Assembly (NCBI RefSeq): GCF_902832885.1
Contig: NZ_CADFDK010000006.1
Coordinates: forward strand, 124,001 to 188,000
DNA from: Burkholderia seminalis DSM 23518
GTDB taxonomy: Bacteria; Pseudomonadota; Gammaproteobacteria; Burkholderiales; Burkholderiaceae
Length of the DNA: 64,000 nt
Direction: 5' to 3'
The number at the start of each line of letters is the position of its first letter. Within the stretch, counting starts at the first letter, position 1. Below the pieces are notes generated by a model. It was not told where the DNA came from, made no database searches, and saw nothing but the letters and a program-made list of their open reading frames with translations. Below, in pieces: positions 17,656-26,336 of this stretch. The position numbers and the translations under genes were made by a program.

Positions 17656-18705
17656 ATGTCTTATTCGCTTTCGCTGCTGGACAAGAGTCCGATCGCCGAC
17701 GGCGCGACCGCCGCCGACGCGCTGCGCTTCACCACCACACTCGCGCGGCGCGCCGAACAGCTCGGCTACGCGCGTTTCTGGGTCGCCGAGCATCACGGCA
17801 CACCGGGCTTCGCGAGTTCTGCGCCGGAAATCGTCGTCGCGCACCTGCTCGCGCATACGTCCCGGATCCGGATCGGCTCGGGCGGCGTGATGCTGCAGCA
17901 CTACAGCCCGTTCAAGGTCGCCGAGACGTTCAAGCTGCTGGCCGCGCTCGCGCCCGGCCGCGTCGATCTCGGCATCGGCAAGGCGCCTGGTGGCCTGCCG
18001 CTGACCACACGCGCGCTGCAGTGGTTTCACGACAAGGCGCGCAAGCCCGACTTCGCGGGCCAGCTCGCGGAGCTCGACGCGTTTCTCGGCTGGGGCGTCG
18101 CCGAAGATCATCCGCTCGCCGGCGCGGTCGCGATGCCGGTGGCGCCGCAACCGCCCGAGCGCATCCTGCTCGGCGGCTCGCCGGAAAGCGGTGCGCTCGC
18201 CGCGCGCAACGGCTGGCGCTTCTGCTACGCGGGCCATTTCAACGGCGACGATGCGAATCTCGAACGCTCGCTCGATGCATACCGCGGCGCGGGCGGCACG
18301 AAGCCGCTCGTCGCGCTGTATGCGGTCGCCGCGCCGACGCGCGACGAAGCCGAGCAATTGATCGGGCCGCTGAAGATCTTCAAGCTGCAGTTCGCGGGCG
18401 GGCAGAGCTTCAACCTCGCCAGCGCGCAGGCGGCCGCCGAATTCGCGCGGCAAAGCGGCGCGTCCGACTACCGGATCGACGAACTGCGCCCGACCGTGCT
18501 GGCCGATACGCCCGAGCGCATCCACCGCGCGCTCGACGCGTTGAGCCGGCGGCTCGACGTCGATGCATTCGTGATCGATTCGCCGGTGACCGACTACGCG
18601 GCGCGGCTCGCGTCGGCCGAATGGCTCGGCGGCGCGCTGTCGGCCACCCCGTTGCAGGCGGCCCTCGCGGCCGACCGCGCCCTCTCCCCTGACCAGAACG
18701 CGTGA
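17656..18705 (+). CDS. LLM-class flavin-dependent oxidoreductase (YtmO-like)
   Basis: The 349-residue protein has the luciferase-like monooxygenase barrel: LSLLDKSPIADG start, YARFWVAEHHGTPGFASS, then IRIGSGGVMLQHYSPFKVAETF and the RVDLGIGKAPGG segment typical of the LLM group named after alkanal monooxygenase relatives. It uses reduced FMN supplied by a partner reductase. In context it parallels YtmO of the Bacillus ytm operon. The next monooxygenase starts only 7 bases after its stop, so they are translated together. Confidence 0.88.
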   Translation: MSYSLSLLDKSPIADGATAADALRFTTTLARRAEQLGYARFWVAEHHGTPGFASSAPEIVVAHLLAHTSRIRIGSGGVMLQHYSPFKVAETFKLLAALAPGRVDLGIGKAPGGLPLTTRALQWFHDKARKPDFAGQLAELDAFLGWGVAEDHPLAGAVAMPVAPQPPERILLGGSPESGALAARNGWRFCYAGHFNGDDANLERSLDAYRGAGGTKPLVALYAVAAPTRDEAEQLIGPLKIFKLQFAGGQSFNLASAQAAAEFARQSGASDYRIDELRPTVLADTPERIHRALDALSRRLDVDAFVIDSPVTDYAARLASAEWLGGALSATPLQAALAADRALSPDQNA

Positions 18706-18712
18706 CGCTCCC

Positions 18713-20065
18713 ATGACGACCCGACGATCGATCCCCTTCGGCCTGATGCTGCAAGGCGCAGGCAGCCACATGAACGCATGGCGGCATCCGAGCAACCCGC
18801 CGGACGCGAGCATCAACCTCGACTTCGCGATCGGCGTCGCGCGCAAGGCGGAAGCCGCCGGCATCGCGTTCGCGTTCGTCGCGGACGGCCTCTACATCAA
18901 CGAGAAGTCGATCCCGCACTTCCTGAACCGCTTCGAGCCACTGACCGTGTTGTCGGCGCTGGCGGTCGCGACGAAGAAGATCGGGCTCGCGGGCACGATC
19001 TCGACGTCGTACAGCGAGCCGTTCACGGTCGCGCGCCAGCTCGCGTCGCTCGATGCGATCAGCGGCGGCCGCGCGGGCTGGAACGTCGTGACGACGCCGC
19101 TCGAAGGCACCGCGAGGAATTTCGGCAAGGCGCATCCCGATCACGAACTGCGCTACGAGATCGCCGACGAATACCTCGACGTCGTGCAAGGCCTGTGGGA
19201 CAGCTGGGACGACGACGCATTCGTGCGCGACCGCGCGACCGGCCGTTTCTTCGATCGCGACAAGCTCCACACGCTCAACCACCACGGCCGCTTCTTCCAG
19301 GTCGCGGGGCCGCTGAACATCCAGCGCTCGCCACAGGGGCAGCCGGTGATCTTCCAGGCCGGCTCGTCCGACACCGGGATCGGACTCGCGGGCAAGTATG
19401 CGGACGCGGTGTTCACGCATTCGCCGTCGATCGAGGAAACGGCCGCGTTCACGCGGCGCGTGAAGCAGAGCGCGATCGAGCACGGGCGGCAAGCCGGCGA
19501 CGTGAAGATCTTCCCCGGCGTCGGGCCGATCGTCGGCCGCACGGCCGCCGAGGCGGAAGACAAATACCAGGCGATCCGCGACCTGCTGACGATCGACGAG
19601 GCGCTCGCGTACCTCGGCCGCTATTTCGATCACCACGACTTCACGCAGTACGCGCTCGACGCGCCGTTCCCGGAACTCGGCGACCTCGGCCGCAACAGCT
19701 TCCGCTCGACCACCGACCGGATCAAGGCCGACGCGAAGCGGAAAGGCCTGTCGCTGCGCGAAACCGCGCTCGCGGTCGCCACGCCGCGCCCGAACTTCAT
19801 CGGCACGGCCGAGCATGTCGCCGACGAACTGATCCGCTGGCACGACGCAGGCGCCGGCGACGGCTTCATCCTCGGTTTTCCGGTGCAGGCGCAGGGCGTC
19901 GACGATTTCGTCGAACTCGTGATTCCGGTGCTCGAGGCGCGCGGCCGCTACAGCCGCGACCTGCCCGGCGCAACGCTGCGCGACCACCTCGGCCTGCCGC
20001 GCAAGGCAAGCCGCCATGCGGCGCCCGGCGCGCCGCACGAAACGGCGGCCGAAGCGCACGCCTGA
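18713..20065 (+). CDS. NtaA/SnaA/DszA-family FMN-dependent monooxygenase (YtnJ/YxeK-like)
   Basis: The 450-residue length and motifs (FGLMLQGAGSHMNAWRHP, then FAFVADGLYIN, STSYSEPFTVARQLASLD and GRAGWNVVTT) place it in the NtaA/SnaA/SoxA/DszA group, which oxidises C-S or C-N bonds with reduced FMN and oxygen. In Bacillus, YtnJ and YxeK of this group cleave the carbon-sulfur bond of N-acetylated S-alkylcysteines. The same role is inferred here from the neighbours, not shown by the sequence alone. It sits between the LLM enzyme and the transporter gene. Confidence 0.88.
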   Translation: MTTRRSIPFGLMLQGAGSHMNAWRHPSNPPDASINLDFAIGVARKAEAAGIAFAFVADGLYINEKSIPHFLNRFEPLTVLSALAVATKKIGLAGTISTSYSEPFTVARQLASLDAISGGRAGWNVVTTPLEGTARNFGKAHPDHELRYEIADEYLDVVQGLWDSWDDDAFVRDRATGRFFDRDKLHTLNHHGRFFQVAGPLNIQRSPQGQPVIFQAGSSDTGIGLAGKYADAVFTHSPSIEETAAFTRRVKQSAIEHGRQAGDVKIFPGVGPIVGRTAAEAEDKYQAIRDLLTIDEALAYLGRYFDHHDFTQYALDAPFPELGDLGRNSFRSTTDRIKADAKRKGLSLRETALAVATPRPNFIGTAEHVADELIRWHDAGAGDGFILGFPVQAQGVDDFVELVIPVLEARGRYSRDLPGATLRDHLGLPRKASRHAAPGAPHETAAEAHA

Positions 20066-20124
20066 CGCCGCCGCGCCGCCCGTGCGCGGCGCGCCTGCCC
20101 GACGACTCGAGGATTTCCAACGAC

Positions 20125-21921
20125 ATGAGCGACACGACCCATCTCGGCGGCGCACTGCCGCCGCTCTCTTCCCCCGGCGCGCGCGACGCCGGCACGCGTT
20201 TGCGGATCGTGCCCGCGCGCCACCGGTCGCGCACGGCCGGCACCGTGCTCGCGCTGGTGCTGATCGCGATCGCGCTGCATTCGATCCTCGGCAATCCGCA
20301 ATGGGGCTGGCCGGTGTTCGCCGAATGGTTCCTGTCGCCGCCGGTGCTGTCGGGGCTCGCGCGCACGCTGCTGCTGACGCTGCTGGGTGCGGTGTTCGGC
20401 TTCGCGCTCGGCGCGTTCGTCGCACTGGCCCGGCTGTCGCGTTCGCGCTTGCTGTCCGCCAGCGCCTGGACCTTCGTGTGGCTGTTCCGCTCGATTCCGC
20501 TGATCGTGCTGCTGCTGATCCTGAACAACCTCGGCTACCTGTACGAACACGTGCGGCTCGGCGTGCCGTTCACCGACATCGTGTGGTTCGAGGCGCCGAC
20601 CACCGACCTGATCAGCCCGTTCCTCGCGGCCGTGCTCGGCCTCACGCTGAACCACGCGGCCTTTTCCGCGGAAGTGATACGCGGCGGCATTCTCGCGGTC
20701 GACCAGGGGCAGCTCGAGGCAGCGGCCGCGCTCGGGCTGCCGCGCGGCCGCCAGACCACGCGGATCGTGCTGCCGCAGGCGATGCGCGCGATCCTGCCGA
20801 CCGCGTTCAACGACCTGATCTCGCTCGCGAAAGGCACGTCGATGGTGTACGTGCTCGCGATGCCCGAGCTGTTCTACACGGTGCAGGTGATCTACCGCCG
20901 CAATCTCGAAGTGATTCCGCTGCTGATGGTCGCGACCGTCTGGTACCTGATCATCCTGACCGTGCTGTCGGCGATCCAGGTGCAGGTCGAGCGGCACTAT
21001 GCGCGCGGTGCGCTGCGCAATCCGCCGCCGTCCGTGCTCACGTTCGCGCTCGCGCGCATCGGCGTGCTGTGGCGGCGTGCCGCGGCGCGCCGCGCGGCGG
21101 CGATCGCGCCGGCCGCAAGTGTTATCCGCGAAGATGTCGCTGCCGACGCCGCGCCGCGCACCGGCGGCGAAGTGGCCGTGCACGGTGTATCGAAGCAGTT
21201 CGGCATGCAGCGCGTGCTCGACAACGTGTCGTTCGTCGCGCCGCGCGGCAGCGTGACCGCGATCGTCGGGCCGTCGGGCTCCGGCAAGTCGACGCTGCTG
21301 CGCACGATCAACCATCTCGAACGCGTCGACGACGGCTACATCGACATCGACGGCGAACTGATCGGCTATCGCCGCGACGGCGACGTGCTCCACGAGCTGA
21401 AGGAGCGCGACGTGCTGAAGCGGCGCACGGCCGTCGGCATGGTGTTCCAGAACTTCAACCTGTTCCCGCACCTGACGGTGCTCGAGAACCTGATCGAAGC
21501 GCCGGTTGCCGTCGGCGGCGTCACGCGCGACGATGCCGAACGCACCGCGCGCACGCTGCTCGCGCGCGTCGGCCTCGCCGACAAGGCCGATGCGTACCCG
21601 CGCCAGTTGTCGGGCGGCCAGCAGCAGCGCGTCGCGATCGCGCGGGCGCTCGCGTTGCGTCCGAAGGTGCTGCTGTTCGACGAACCGACGTCGGCGCTCG
21701 ATCCCGAACTCGTCAACGAAGTGCTCGACGTGATCAAGGAACTCGCACGCTCGGGCACGACGCTCGTGATCGTCACGCACGAGATCGGCTTCGCGCGCGA
21801 AGTCGCCGACAACGTGCTGTTCATGGAGCGCGGGCGCATCGTCGAGGCCGGACCGCCGGCCGCCGTGCTCGATGCGCCGGCCCATCCGCGCACACGCGCG
21901 TTCCTGTCGCGGGTGCTGTGA
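20125..21921 (+). CDS. Fused amino-acid ABC transporter permease/ATP-binding protein
   Basis: This 598-residue protein joins two normally separate subunits. Residues about 35-310 form a HisM-type permease with five or six membrane segments and the EAA-loop (EAAAALGLPRGRQTTRIVLPQ). After a linker, residues about 350-598 are the ATPase: Walker A GPSGSGKST, Q-loop FQNFNLFPHLTV, signature LSGGQQQRVAIARAL, Walker B VLLFDEPTSALDP and the H-loop VTHE. Two such proteins would make a complete importer. The start at 20125 follows a GAGG site; an apparent longer frame upstream overlaps the monooxygenase gene and was rejected. Two family 3 binding proteins flank the block and probably share this transporter. 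Confidence 0.93.
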   Translation: MSDTTHLGGALPPLSSPGARDAGTRLRIVPARHRSRTAGTVLALVLIAIALHSILGNPQWGWPVFAEWFLSPPVLSGLARTLLLTLLGAVFGFALGAFVALARLSRSRLLSASAWTFVWLFRSIPLIVLLLILNNLGYLYEHVRLGVPFTDIVWFEAPTTDLISPFLAAVLGLTLNHAAFSAEVIRGGILAVDQGQLEAAAALGLPRGRQTTRIVLPQAMRAILPTAFNDLISLAKGTSMVYVLAMPELFYTVQVIYRRNLEVIPLLMVATVWYLIILTVLSAIQVQVERHYARGALRNPPPSVLTFALARIGVLWRRAAARRAAAIAPAASVIREDVAADAAPRTGGEVAVHGVSKQFGMQRVLDNVSFVAPRGSVTAIVGPSGSGKSTLLRTINHLERVDDGYIDIDGELIGYRRDGDVLHELKERDVLKRRTAVGMVFQNFNLFPHLTVLENLIEAPVAVGGVTRDDAERTARTLLARVGLADKADAYPRQLSGGQQQRVAIARALALRPKVLLFDEPTSALDPELVNEVLDVIKELARSGTTLVIVTHEIGFAREVADNVLFMERGRIVEAGPPAAVLDAPAHPRTRAFLSRVL

Positions 21922-21957
21922 TGCGCGCCGCGCCCCCCCCCTGCAAGGAGCCGCACG

Positions 21958-22890
21958 ATGACCGACCGGCGCCAGTTCATCACCGCCGCGCTGGCCGCGG
22001 CGACCGTCCTGCCGTGGCAGGCCGCGCACGCGGCGGCGGCCACCGCCGATCTCGACCCGCGCCAGGCCGGCCGCCTGCGCGCGGACCGCGACGACGCGGC
22101 GATCCGCGCGGCGGCCGCCTACCGCTGGGTGCGCGACAGCGCATTCACGGTCGCGATTTCGCCGCACGCGCCGCCCGTGTCGACCTACGCGACCGACGCG
22201 CGCACCGTGGTCGGCGCCGATCCCGATTACGCGCAGCTCGTCGCCGACGCGCTCGGCCGCACGCTCGTGCTGGTGCCGATCGCCTGGGCCGACTGGCCGC
22301 TCGGGCTGACGTCCGGCAAGTACGACGCGGTGATCTCGAACGTGGGCGTGACCGAGAAGCGCAAGGAGAAATACGACTTCACGACCTACCGGCTCGGGCT
22401 GCACGGCTTCTACGTGCGCACCGGCAGCCCGATCGCGAAGATCGCCGAGCCGAAGGACGTCGCGGGCCTGCGGATCATCACCGGCGCCGGCACGAGCCAG
22501 GAGCGCATCCTGCTCGAATGGAGCAAGCGCAACGTCGCGCAGGGGCTGAAGCCGGCCGAACTGCTCTACTTCGACGACGATGCGACGGCGCGCATCGCGC
22601 TGCTGTCGGGCCGTGCCGATGCGGAGCTGAACCCGAACGCGTCGCTCGCGTACGAGGCCGCGCGCAGCGGCAAGATCCGCCGCGTCGGCGTCGTCAATGC
22701 GGGCTGGCCGGCCAATGCCGATGTCGCGATCGCGACGCGTCGCGGCAGCGGGCTCGCACCGGCGCTGACGCTCGCGACGAATGCGCTGATCGGCAGCGGT
22801 CGTTACGGGCAGGCGCTCGCGCGTTGGGGGTTGCAGAGCGAGGCGATCGCGCGCGCGGAAACCAATCCGCCGGGGTTGCCGTCGTTCTGA
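21958..22890 (+). CDS. ABC transporter substrate-binding protein, family 3, second paralogue
   Basis: The 310-residue protein has a TAT-like or Sec signal (MTDRRQFITAALAAATV, cleavage after AHA) and the family 3 binding fold (SAFTVAISPHAPPVSTYATD, SGKYDAVISNVGVTEKRKEKYDF). It is a paralogue of the protein at 16656 and ends with the same NPPGLP motif. Having two related receptors for one fused transporter suggests two related ligands, for example different S-substituted cysteines. A C-rich tract and a GGAG ribosome site separate it by 36 bases from the transporter gene. Confidence 0.88.
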   Translation: MTDRRQFITAALAAATVLPWQAAHAAAATADLDPRQAGRLRADRDDAAIRAAAAYRWVRDSAFTVAISPHAPPVSTYATDARTVVGADPDYAQLVADALGRTLVLVPIAWADWPLGLTSGKYDAVISNVGVTEKRKEKYDFTTYRLGLHGFYVRTGSPIAKIAEPKDVAGLRIITGAGTSQERILLEWSKRNVAQGLKPAELLYFDDDATARIALLSGRADAELNPNASLAYEAARSGKIRRVGVVNAGWPANADVAIATRRGSGLAPALTLATNALIGSGRYGQALARWGLQSEAIARAETNPPGLPSF

Positions 22891-22960
22891 ACCGCCCATG
22901 CAATCGCCCCGGCATGCCGCGAGGGACCTGCCGGGGCGATTCGACGTGCGGGCTGTTCGT

Positions 22961-24055
22961 CTATGCCGGCACGGCTGCCTGATGCCGGTCGAGTTCCGCA
23001 ACATGCGCGTGAATCGCCGGGATCAGGTCGCGCCCGTAGGCCAGCGCATCGTCGAGCGGATCGAACCCGCGAATCAGGAACGTCGACACGCCGAGCCGGT
23101 AATACGCGCCCAGCGCCCGCGCGACCTGTTCCGGCGTGCCGACCAGCGCGGTCGAATTCCAGCGCGCGCCGGTCAGGTTCGCGACCCCCATCCACAACCG
23201 CTCGTCGAGCACGTCGCCCTGTGCGGCCGCTGCCATCAGCCGCTGCGAGCCCGCATTCTGCGGCGCATGCCCGGCAATCGGCTGGCCGTTCGCGACCCGC
23301 GCCGCGCGCACGCGCGCGCGGATCGCCTCGGCCTTCTCCCAGGCGGCCGCCTCGGTATCGGCAACGATCGGCCGGAACGACACGCTGATACGCGGCGCAC
23401 GCCCGAACGGCGCGGCGGCGGCCCGCACGCGCGCGATCTGCTCGCGCACCGCTTCGAGCGGCTCGCCCCAGGTCATGTAGACGTCCGCATGCTCGCCCGC
23501 GACCGCCAGCGCGGCCGGCGACGACCCACCGAAATAGATCGGCACATGCGGCCGCTGCGTGCCCTTCACGAGCGGCGACGCGCCGCGCAGCCGGTAGAAC
23601 GTGCCGTCGTGATCGACCGGCGCGTCGGCCAGCCAGATCCGCTTCAGCACGTCGAGATATTCGCCGGTGCGGCGGTAGCGCGCATCGTGCGGCACGAAAT
23701 CGCCGTCGCGCTGCAGGTCCGCGTCGTCGCCGCCCGACACGACATTCAGCGCGAGCCGGCCGCCGCTGAACACGTCGAGCGTCGCGATCTGCCGCGCGGC
23801 GGCCGACGGCACGATCACGCCCGGCCGATGCGCGAGCAGGATGCGGATGCGCTCGGTCGCGGCGGCCGCGAACGACGCGACGATGAAGCCGTCCGCCGCG
23901 TTGCTGAAATGGCCGACCAGGATCTGGTCGAAGCCGGCCGCCTCGTGCGCCTGCGCGAAGCGGCGCACGTAATCGGGCTGGACGGCCGCGCCGCCCGGTA
24001 CGTCGACCTCCGCGCCGGGCGTCGCGGTGATCATGCCGATGATGTCGACTGGCAT
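22961..24055 (-). CDS. LLM-class FMN-dependent monooxygenase, SsuD-like
   Basis: The 364-residue protein resembles alkanesulfonate monooxygenases: DYVRRFAQAHEAAGFDQILVGH, RPGVIVPSAAARQIATLDVFSGGRL with the family NVVSGGD motif, and YFGGSSPAAL. Such enzymes use reduced FMN to release sulfite from organosulfonates or open related C-S bonds. The gene is convergent with the sulfur block, with 70 bases between stops, and lies 61 bases after an SsuA-like gene on its own strand. The start at 24055 was chosen for the conserved MPVDIIGMI opening. Confidence 0.85.
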   Translation of the reverse strand: MPVDIIGMITATPGAEVDVPGGAAVQPDYVRRFAQAHEAAGFDQILVGHFSNAADGFIVASFAAAATERIRILLAHRPGVIVPSAAARQIATLDVFSGGRLALNVVSGGDDADLQRDGDFVPHDARYRRTGEYLDVLKRIWLADAPVDHDGTFYRLRGASPLVKGTQRPHVPIYFGGSSPAALAVAGEHADVYMTWGEPLEAVREQIARVRAAAAPFGRAPRISVSFRPIVADTEAAAWEKAEAIRARVRAARVANGQPIAGHAPQNAGSQRLMAAAAQGDVLDERLWMGVANLTGARWNSTALVGTPEQVARALGAYYRLGVSTFLIRGFDPLDDALAYGRDLIPAIHAHVAELDRHQAAVPA

Positions 24056-24116
24056 GTCGGAATGTCCTTGGGTGGATCGATCGGGAATCGGGAAAATCGC
24101 CGGAATGGCCGGACGG

Positions 24117-25082
24117 TCACTGCGCGGCGGCCGTCTTCTGCGCGGGCACCGCGAATGCGCCCGCATACGAGCGGTCGAGCAGTTTCGACGTGTCGTATGC
24201 GACCGGAATCACGCCGGCCTTGTGCAGGAAGTCGGCGGTATTCTGCGCGTCCTTCGCGGCCGTTTCGTCGACCGGGCCGACGCGCTGCTTCGCGTTGTTC
24301 AGCCAGCGGTACGCGACGTCCGGTTCGAGCTTCGCGCGCTTCGCCCATAGGTCCGCGTACTCGCGCGGATGGCTGTCGACCCACTGACGCGCGGCCACCA
24401 CGCGCCGCAGGAAGTCGGTGATCTCGGCGCGCTTGCCCGATGCGGCCTGCTCGTTCGCGGCGACGAAACTCAGCGCGGGCATCAACCCCTGCGCGGTCGT
24501 CACCGTCCGCGCGCCTTGCCGCAGCGCGAGGGTGCTGACGAACGGCTCCCACAGCGACACGGCGTCGACCGAGCCGTTCGCGAGCGCGTTGGTCGCATCG
24601 ATCGGCATCAGGTACGCGTACTTGACCGAATCGGCGCGCAGGCCCGCGTGTTCGAGCGCGCGCAGCACGAGCTGCTGGCTCCACGCGCCGCGCCAGACGG
24701 CGATGGTCTTGCCCTGCAGGTCGGCCACGGTGCGCACGGGCGAATCCTTCGGCACGAGGATCGCGACGCCGTCGAGGCTTTGCCGCGATACCGCGACGAC
24801 CTTGACCGGCGCGCCGCGCGCGGCCAGCGTCAGCAGCGCGGAATCGCCGAGGAAGCCGACGTCGATCGCATTGCCGTTCAGGCTTTCGGCGACGGGAGCG
24901 GCGGCCTGGAAGTGCTTCCACTCGATCGTGTAAGGCAGGTCCTTCAGCGCGCCGGACGCCTCCATCGACGCCTGGATGTTGAAGTAGTTCTGTTCACCGA
25001 CGCGCAGCGTGACGGTGTCCTTGGCAAAGCCCGGCTGGGCGGCAAGCGCCAGCAAGAGCGCCATGACGATTCGGCTCGACAA
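24117..25082 (-). CDS. Aliphatic sulfonate/nitrate-type ABC substrate-binding protein, SsuA-like
   Basis: The 321-residue periplasmic protein has a short signal peptide (cleavage near AQPGFA) and the SsuA/TauA/NMT1-type fold: EWKHFQAAAPVAESLNGNAIDVGFLGDSALL, VPKDSPVRTVADLQGKTIAV and DAVSLWEPFVSTL. It should bind an organosulfur or aromatic sulfonate ligand. No permease or ATPase of the SsuBC type follows in the window; it may work with an importer encoded elsewhere. It is transcribed with the SsuD-like gene. Confidence 0.88.
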   Translation of the reverse strand: MSSRIVMALLLALAAQPGFAKDTVTLRVGEQNYFNIQASMEASGALKDLPYTIEWKHFQAAAPVAESLNGNAIDVGFLGDSALLTLAARGAPVKVVAVSRQSLDGVAILVPKDSPVRTVADLQGKTIAVWRGAWSQQLVLRALEHAGLRADSVKYAYLMPIDATNALANGSVDAVSLWEPFVSTLALRQGARTVTTAQGLMPALSFVAANEQAASGKRAEITDFLRRVVAARQWVDSHPREYADLWAKRAKLEPDVAYRWLNNAKQRVGPVDETAAKDAQNTADFLHKAGVIPVAYDTSKLLDRSYAGAFAVPAQKTAAAQ

Positions 25083-25281
25083 CGTGATCTCCCGGAAGGT
25101 TGGCAGGCGGCCCCGCGAAGGCGGCGCCGCGTCGTCCGCCGAGTGCTACGAAAGGCGGACCGGATGAAACCGGTGACGATACGTCGATCTGCTTTATGAG
25201 ACAAACGCAATATTCTTCTTTGTAAAGATGCAAATATTTTATGAAGCGAGTGCAATCGCACCGGACTCGCCCCGGACCGCC

Positions 25282-25330
25282 GCCGTTCGCCGTTCGCCGT
25301 TCGCCGTTCGCCGTTCGCCGTTCGCCGTTC
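25282..25330. repeat. Seven perfect tandem copies of a heptanucleotide (GCCGTTC)
   Basis: The 49 bases are exactly seven copies of GCCGTTC in the 336-base gap between the divergent SsuA-like gene and the hydrolase gene. The tract lies about 90 bases upstream of the hydrolase start and just outside the MarR-type operators. Heptanucleotide tracts of this kind can change copy number by slippage and shift promoter spacing. Confidence 0.95.
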
Positions 25331-25348
25331 GAATGATTACTCGATAGA

Positions 25349-25394
25349 TATTTCGTGCGCGAAATAAATCCGGGACTATATTTCGTATGCGAAA
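25349..25394 (+). promoter_or_regulatory. Twin MarR-type operators
   Basis: Two related palindromes are present: TATTTCG-TGCG-CGAAATA (25349-25366) and TTTCG-TATG-CGAAA (25381-25394). Their centres are 30 bases apart, close to three helical turns, so two dimers could bind the same face. They lie immediately before the hydrolase-MarR operon, fitting autoregulation by the downstream MarR protein. Confidence 0.7.
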
Positions 25395-25418
25395 CAACTA
25401 CCCGGAACGAGCACGGCC

Positions 25419-26336
25419 ATGACCTCCCAACCCATCGAGTTTTCCGCCGCCGACGGCTACACGCTGCGCGGCACGCTGTGGTCGCCGGACGCCGCGCCGC
25501 GCGCGCTGGTGCTGATCCATCCGGCAACGGCCGTGCCCGAACGGCTGTATGCGGGCTTCGCGCGCTTCCTGACCGAACGCGGCTTCGCGGCGCTGACCTA
25601 CAACTACCGCGGCATCGGCGCGTCGCGGCCCGCGCTCCTGGCCGCGCTGCGCTCGCGCATGCGCGACTGGATGGAGCTCGACGTCGGCGCCGCGACCGCA
25701 TGGGCGCGGCAGGCGTACGAAGGTCTGCCGCTGCTGGCGGTCGGCCACAGTGTCGGCGGGCATGCGATCGGACTGTCCGCCGCGACGCCGCACCTGCGCG
25801 CGGCGGTGCTCGTCGCCGCGCATGCGGGCAGCACGCGGCTGATCGCGCGGGCGGCCGAACGCGTGAAGGTGCGGCTGATCCTGCGCGTGCTCGGCCCGCT
25901 GACGTCCATGTTGCTCGGCTACGTACCCGGCAAGCGGCTCGGGCTCGGCGAGGATCTGCCGGCCGGCGTGTTCCGCGAATGGAGCCGCTGGACGACGCTG
26001 CCGCATTATTTCTTCGACGATCCGACGCTCGGCGCGGCCGAGCGCTTCGCGAAGCAACGGTTGCCGATTCTCGCGCTCGGCTTCGACGACGATCCGTGGG
26101 CGAACCCGGCCGCGATCGGCCTGCTGGTAAGCTATCTGACCCGCGCACAGGTCGAACGCCGCCAGATCGATCCGCACGCGGCGGGCAGCGGCCCGGTCGG
26201 GCACATGGGCTTCTTTCGCAGCCGGCCCGGCACCGTGCTGTGGCCCGACGTGGCCGACTGGCTCGCGCGGGCACTCGACACGCCGCGCACCGCGGGCCGT
26301 CCCTCCCTTTCCATTGCAGCCGGGAACCCAGCTTGA
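25419..26336 (+). CDS. Alpha/beta hydrolase
   Basis: The 305-residue protein has a serine-hydrolase fold with the nucleophile elbow GHSVGGHA and an oxyanion region around LIHPATAVPERLYAGFARFL. The acid and the histidine are probably in FDDDPWANP and GPVGHMGFFR. It lacks a signal peptide and is expected to be cytosolic. The ester or amide substrate is unknown. It is translationally coupled to the MarR gene and preceded by two MarR-type operators, so a small toxic or aromatic compound is a likely inducer. Confidence 0.82.
   Translation: MTSQPIEFSAADGYTLRGTLWSPDAAPRALVLIHPATAVPERLYAGFARFLTERGFAALTYNYRGIGASRPALLAALRSRMRDWMELDVGAATAWARQAYEGLPLLAVGHSVGGHAIGLSAATPHLRAAVLVAAHAGSTRLIARAAERVKVRLILRVLGPLTSMLLGYVPGKRLGLGEDLPAGVFREWSRWTTLPHYFFDDPTLGAAERFAKQRLPILALGFDDDPWANPAAIGLLVSYLTRAQVERRQIDPHAAGSGPVGHMGFFRSRPGTVLWPDVADWLARALDTPRTAGRPSLSIAAGNPA

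Noticed and set aside
18778-21921. A very long plus-strand frame running across the monooxygenase and transporter genes
   Set aside because: Only the part from 20125 has real protein sequence; the upstream part is arginine-rich shadow of the NtaA-type gene in another frame.
19948-23004. Long minus-strand frame of over 1000 codons opposite the sulfur block
   Set aside because: Arginine/alanine/histidine-rich translation typical of the antisense of GC-rich genes; no motifs.
25282-25330. CRISPR or integration site
   Set aside because: Seven-base contiguous units with no spacers and no cas or integrase gene nearby.
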